Shown piece after piece: positions 15,771-17,460 of a stretch of 17,460 nucleotides of DNA. The notes under the pieces were generated by a model that saw only the letters and a program-made list of their open reading frames with translations, was not told where the DNA came from and did no database searches. The stretch spans positions 1 to 17,460 of the forward strand of contig JAGFNK010000962.1 in assembly GCA_025769875.1 (NCBI GenBank). Direction: 5' to 3'. Origin of the DNA: Russula earlei (taxonomy: Eukaryota > Basidiomycota > Agaricomycetes > Russulales > Russulaceae). The translations under genes were made by a program, and so were the position numbers. Numbering within the stretch: the stretch's first letter is position 1; each line of letters begins with the position of its first letter.

Positions 15771-17460
15771 TAGGAACACCTAAGTCGACGGCCTGGCTTA
15801 GGAAGAATAGTGTGTTGCAAGTGTACATTAGAAGACTAATGCTATGAATATTCCGTTCACTTTCGTCACTGCACACACAACGGCCGAGGAATCTGCTCTA
15901 CTGGACAGTGGAGCAACAGAGAACTTCATCGATCACTCAGCTTGGAAAAGACTGAAGATTGGAAAACAAGAACTACATGAACCCATGGTAGTACGAAACG
16001 TCGACGGAACCCAGAATAAGCAGGGGGAACTCACCCATTACTGCTGGCTTCGTGTCCGATACAAGGAGAAGGAGAGCTTGCAGAGGTTCTATCTCACAGA
16101 TTTAGGAACGGATCGGGTCATCCTGGGATATCCCTTCCTATATGAATTCGACCCCACCATCAACTGGAAGAAAGGACAGCTGATGGAAGGAACGGTACAG
16201 ATTGAGACTGCTCGATACAAGTACCTGGATCTCTACGTCGCAAAACTCCAAAAGCGAGCAAGAGATGAAAACCGACAATTGAAGAAAGGGGAAGCCATTT
16301 ACCTACAAAAGACGACTATTGCTCAGAAGTGGGCCCAGCAGTCGATTAAACCACAGGAAGGAGAGGATCCCCTTGCCAATGTTCCAAAGCAATTCCACCG
16401 CTTTGCAGATGTCTTCTCAGAAGAGAAGTCCCAGAGGTTCCCACCACCAAGAGAACCAGACATGCAGATAGAGCTGTTACCTGACGCACCAAAGGAACTA
16501 AACTGCAAAGTGTACCCCCTAACACGAGACGAGCGAGAATACCTCAAGAAATTCCTAGCTGATGAAGTAGAGAAGCGATACATCACTCCAGGTCCATCCA
16601 GCTACACATCTCCAGTGTTCTTCATTGGCAAGAAGGACAGCAAAGAGAAGAGGATCATTGTAGACTATCGACGACTAATCAGTGGACCAGACGAGACAAT
16701 GAACCTTTACCACATCTGGAACAAGAGGTGGAAAGACTCCGAGGGAAAAGGTCTTCTCCAAATTCGATATACGATGGGGATACAATAATGTGCGACTGGC
16801 AGAAGGAGATCGCTGGAAGGCAGCCTTCAAAACGCCATATGGAACATACCTGCCCAATGTCATGTATTTTGGGCTCAAGAACGCACCAGCCTTCTTTACT
16901 AGGCTGATGAGAAGAGACTTCAGTGACTGGCTGGACCGATGGGCAGAATACACGGTCAACTATCTGGATGACTTTGGAATTGCCACGGGGGACAGTCCTG
17001 AACAACTAGAAATCCATGAGCAATGTATCAATGAACTACTCATGCTGATGCAGAAGAAGTCATACTTCCTGAAACCCCAGAAGTGCCAGTTCATGGTGCG
17101 AAAGCTAACCATGCTAGGATGGGACATAGACGAAGGGAAGATGAAGATTGAAGCCTCCAAAGTCCGAGGAATCACGGACTGGCCTCGGGAAATCAAGGAT
17201 GTACACGAAGTGCGCAAAGTCATGGGAGTCCTCAGTTACAATAGGGCTTTCATTCGAGGATTCAGTCAGATTGCTCGACCCATTATTGCCTTGACAAAGA
17301 AAGGGGTGCCATTCGAATGGACCCAAGAATGCAAAGATGCTCTGGAACGACTTATCCAGATAGTATCTTCTGACCCTGTCCTGCTCCATCCTGATGAGGA
17401 GCGACCCTTTGAACTGGAAGTAGACGCGTCCAATTATTCCATTGGAGCAGTACTATTCAA
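15771..17460 (+). pseudogene. gypsy pol: protease, reverse transcriptase, start of RNase H; frameshifted, partial
   Basis: Protease-like sequence starts around 15771 (FLGTPKSTAWLRK) and continues in the frame 15844-16788, where the aspartic protease active site DSGAT lies at 15904-15918 with ILGYPFL downstream. The reverse transcriptase begins ADEVEKRYITPGPSSYTSPV and RIIVDYRRL. There the frame steps by -1 (near 16675-16680) and again near 16745-16750, after which FDIRWGYNNVRLA, the catalytic YLDD (16961-16972), FLKPQKCQF and LGW follow without a stop to the right edge. The last codons (ELEVDASNYSIGAVLF) are the RNase H start with its first catalytic Asp. All domain landmarks are present, so the family call is firm. 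Intactness depends on whether the five -1 steps between 15655 and 16750 are real; one could be a programmed frameshift, five cannot. Integrase would lie to the right. Confidence 0.88.

Larger units (their letters stand above)
13152..17460 (+). mobile_element. Ty3/gypsy LTR retrotransposon, 5' portion, runs off the right edge
   Basis: In order: 5' LTR (13152-13532), primer-binding-site candidate, ATG-free leader, gag with zinc knuckle, protease, reverse transcriptase, and the start of RNase H at the right edge. Reverse transcriptase ahead of integrase (which must lie beyond the window) fits gypsy. It follows directly on the truncated gag of the older fragment, so it probably inserted into it. 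The 5 bases before the LTR are GAAGA; the partner duplication is outside the window. Pol needs several frame changes. Confidence 0.9.

Noticed and set aside
1..17460. tRNA, rRNA, CRISPR array or bacterial operon signals
   Set aside because: No cloverleaf, no rRNA-like block, no regularly spaced repeats with unique spacers and no Shine-Dalgarno organised genes were seen. Introns and LTR elements mark the DNA as eukaryotic.

Overview
The window reads as repeat-rich fungal nuclear DNA, most probably from a mushroom-forming basidiomycete (Agaricomycetes). The reasons are LTR retrotransposons of both copia and gypsy type, short GT-AG introns of about 65-90 nt, and gene remnants that look like a fungal Zn2Cys6-type transcription factor and the nucleoporin Nup188. 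I see no intact host gene, no rRNA, no tRNA and no CRISPR array. All family names come from motif recognition; no database search was possible.

Layout. 1-2521 is the 3' part of a Ty1/copia element (end of integrase, reverse transcriptase, RNase H, polypurine tract, 3' LTR), broken by two in-frame TGA codons. 2748-2968 is a related LTR in reverse orientation that runs into an AT microsatellite and a 33-T run. 3067-3241 holds GC-rich hairpins and a 21-bp duplication. 3325-4130 is a weak remnant that may come from a kinase gene, followed by Ser/Pro-rich low-complexity DNA to about 4780. 4781-6460 is a decayed plus-strand transcription-factor gene that keeps recognisable introns; one intron carries a solo copia-type LTR with a perfect 5-bp target duplication made from its splice donor. 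6461-7530 is low-complexity and promoter-like DNA. 7534-11828 is minus-strand: a Gln/Pro-rich gene remnant on both sides of a 2.65-kb internal piece of NUP188.

11829-13151 is an older gypsy-type fragment (LTR-like promoter plus start of gag). 13152-17460 is a second gypsy element (5' LTR, leader, gag, protease, reverse transcriptase, start of RNase H) that appears to have landed in or beside the first and runs off the right edge.

The most unusual signal is in the two gypsy elements. From the TATA box to the gag methionine neither contains an ATG in any forward frame (1127 nt in one, 682 nt in the other). Both leaders nevertheless carry a long open frame continuous with gag, and the two share a recognisable protein motif there. 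This suggests a Gag N-terminal extension that cannot start at an ordinary AUG. Two features of the damage are also notable: nearly all frame changes are net -1, and the premature stops fit C-to-T changes. Either sequence decay or, for the indels, assembly error could be behind this.
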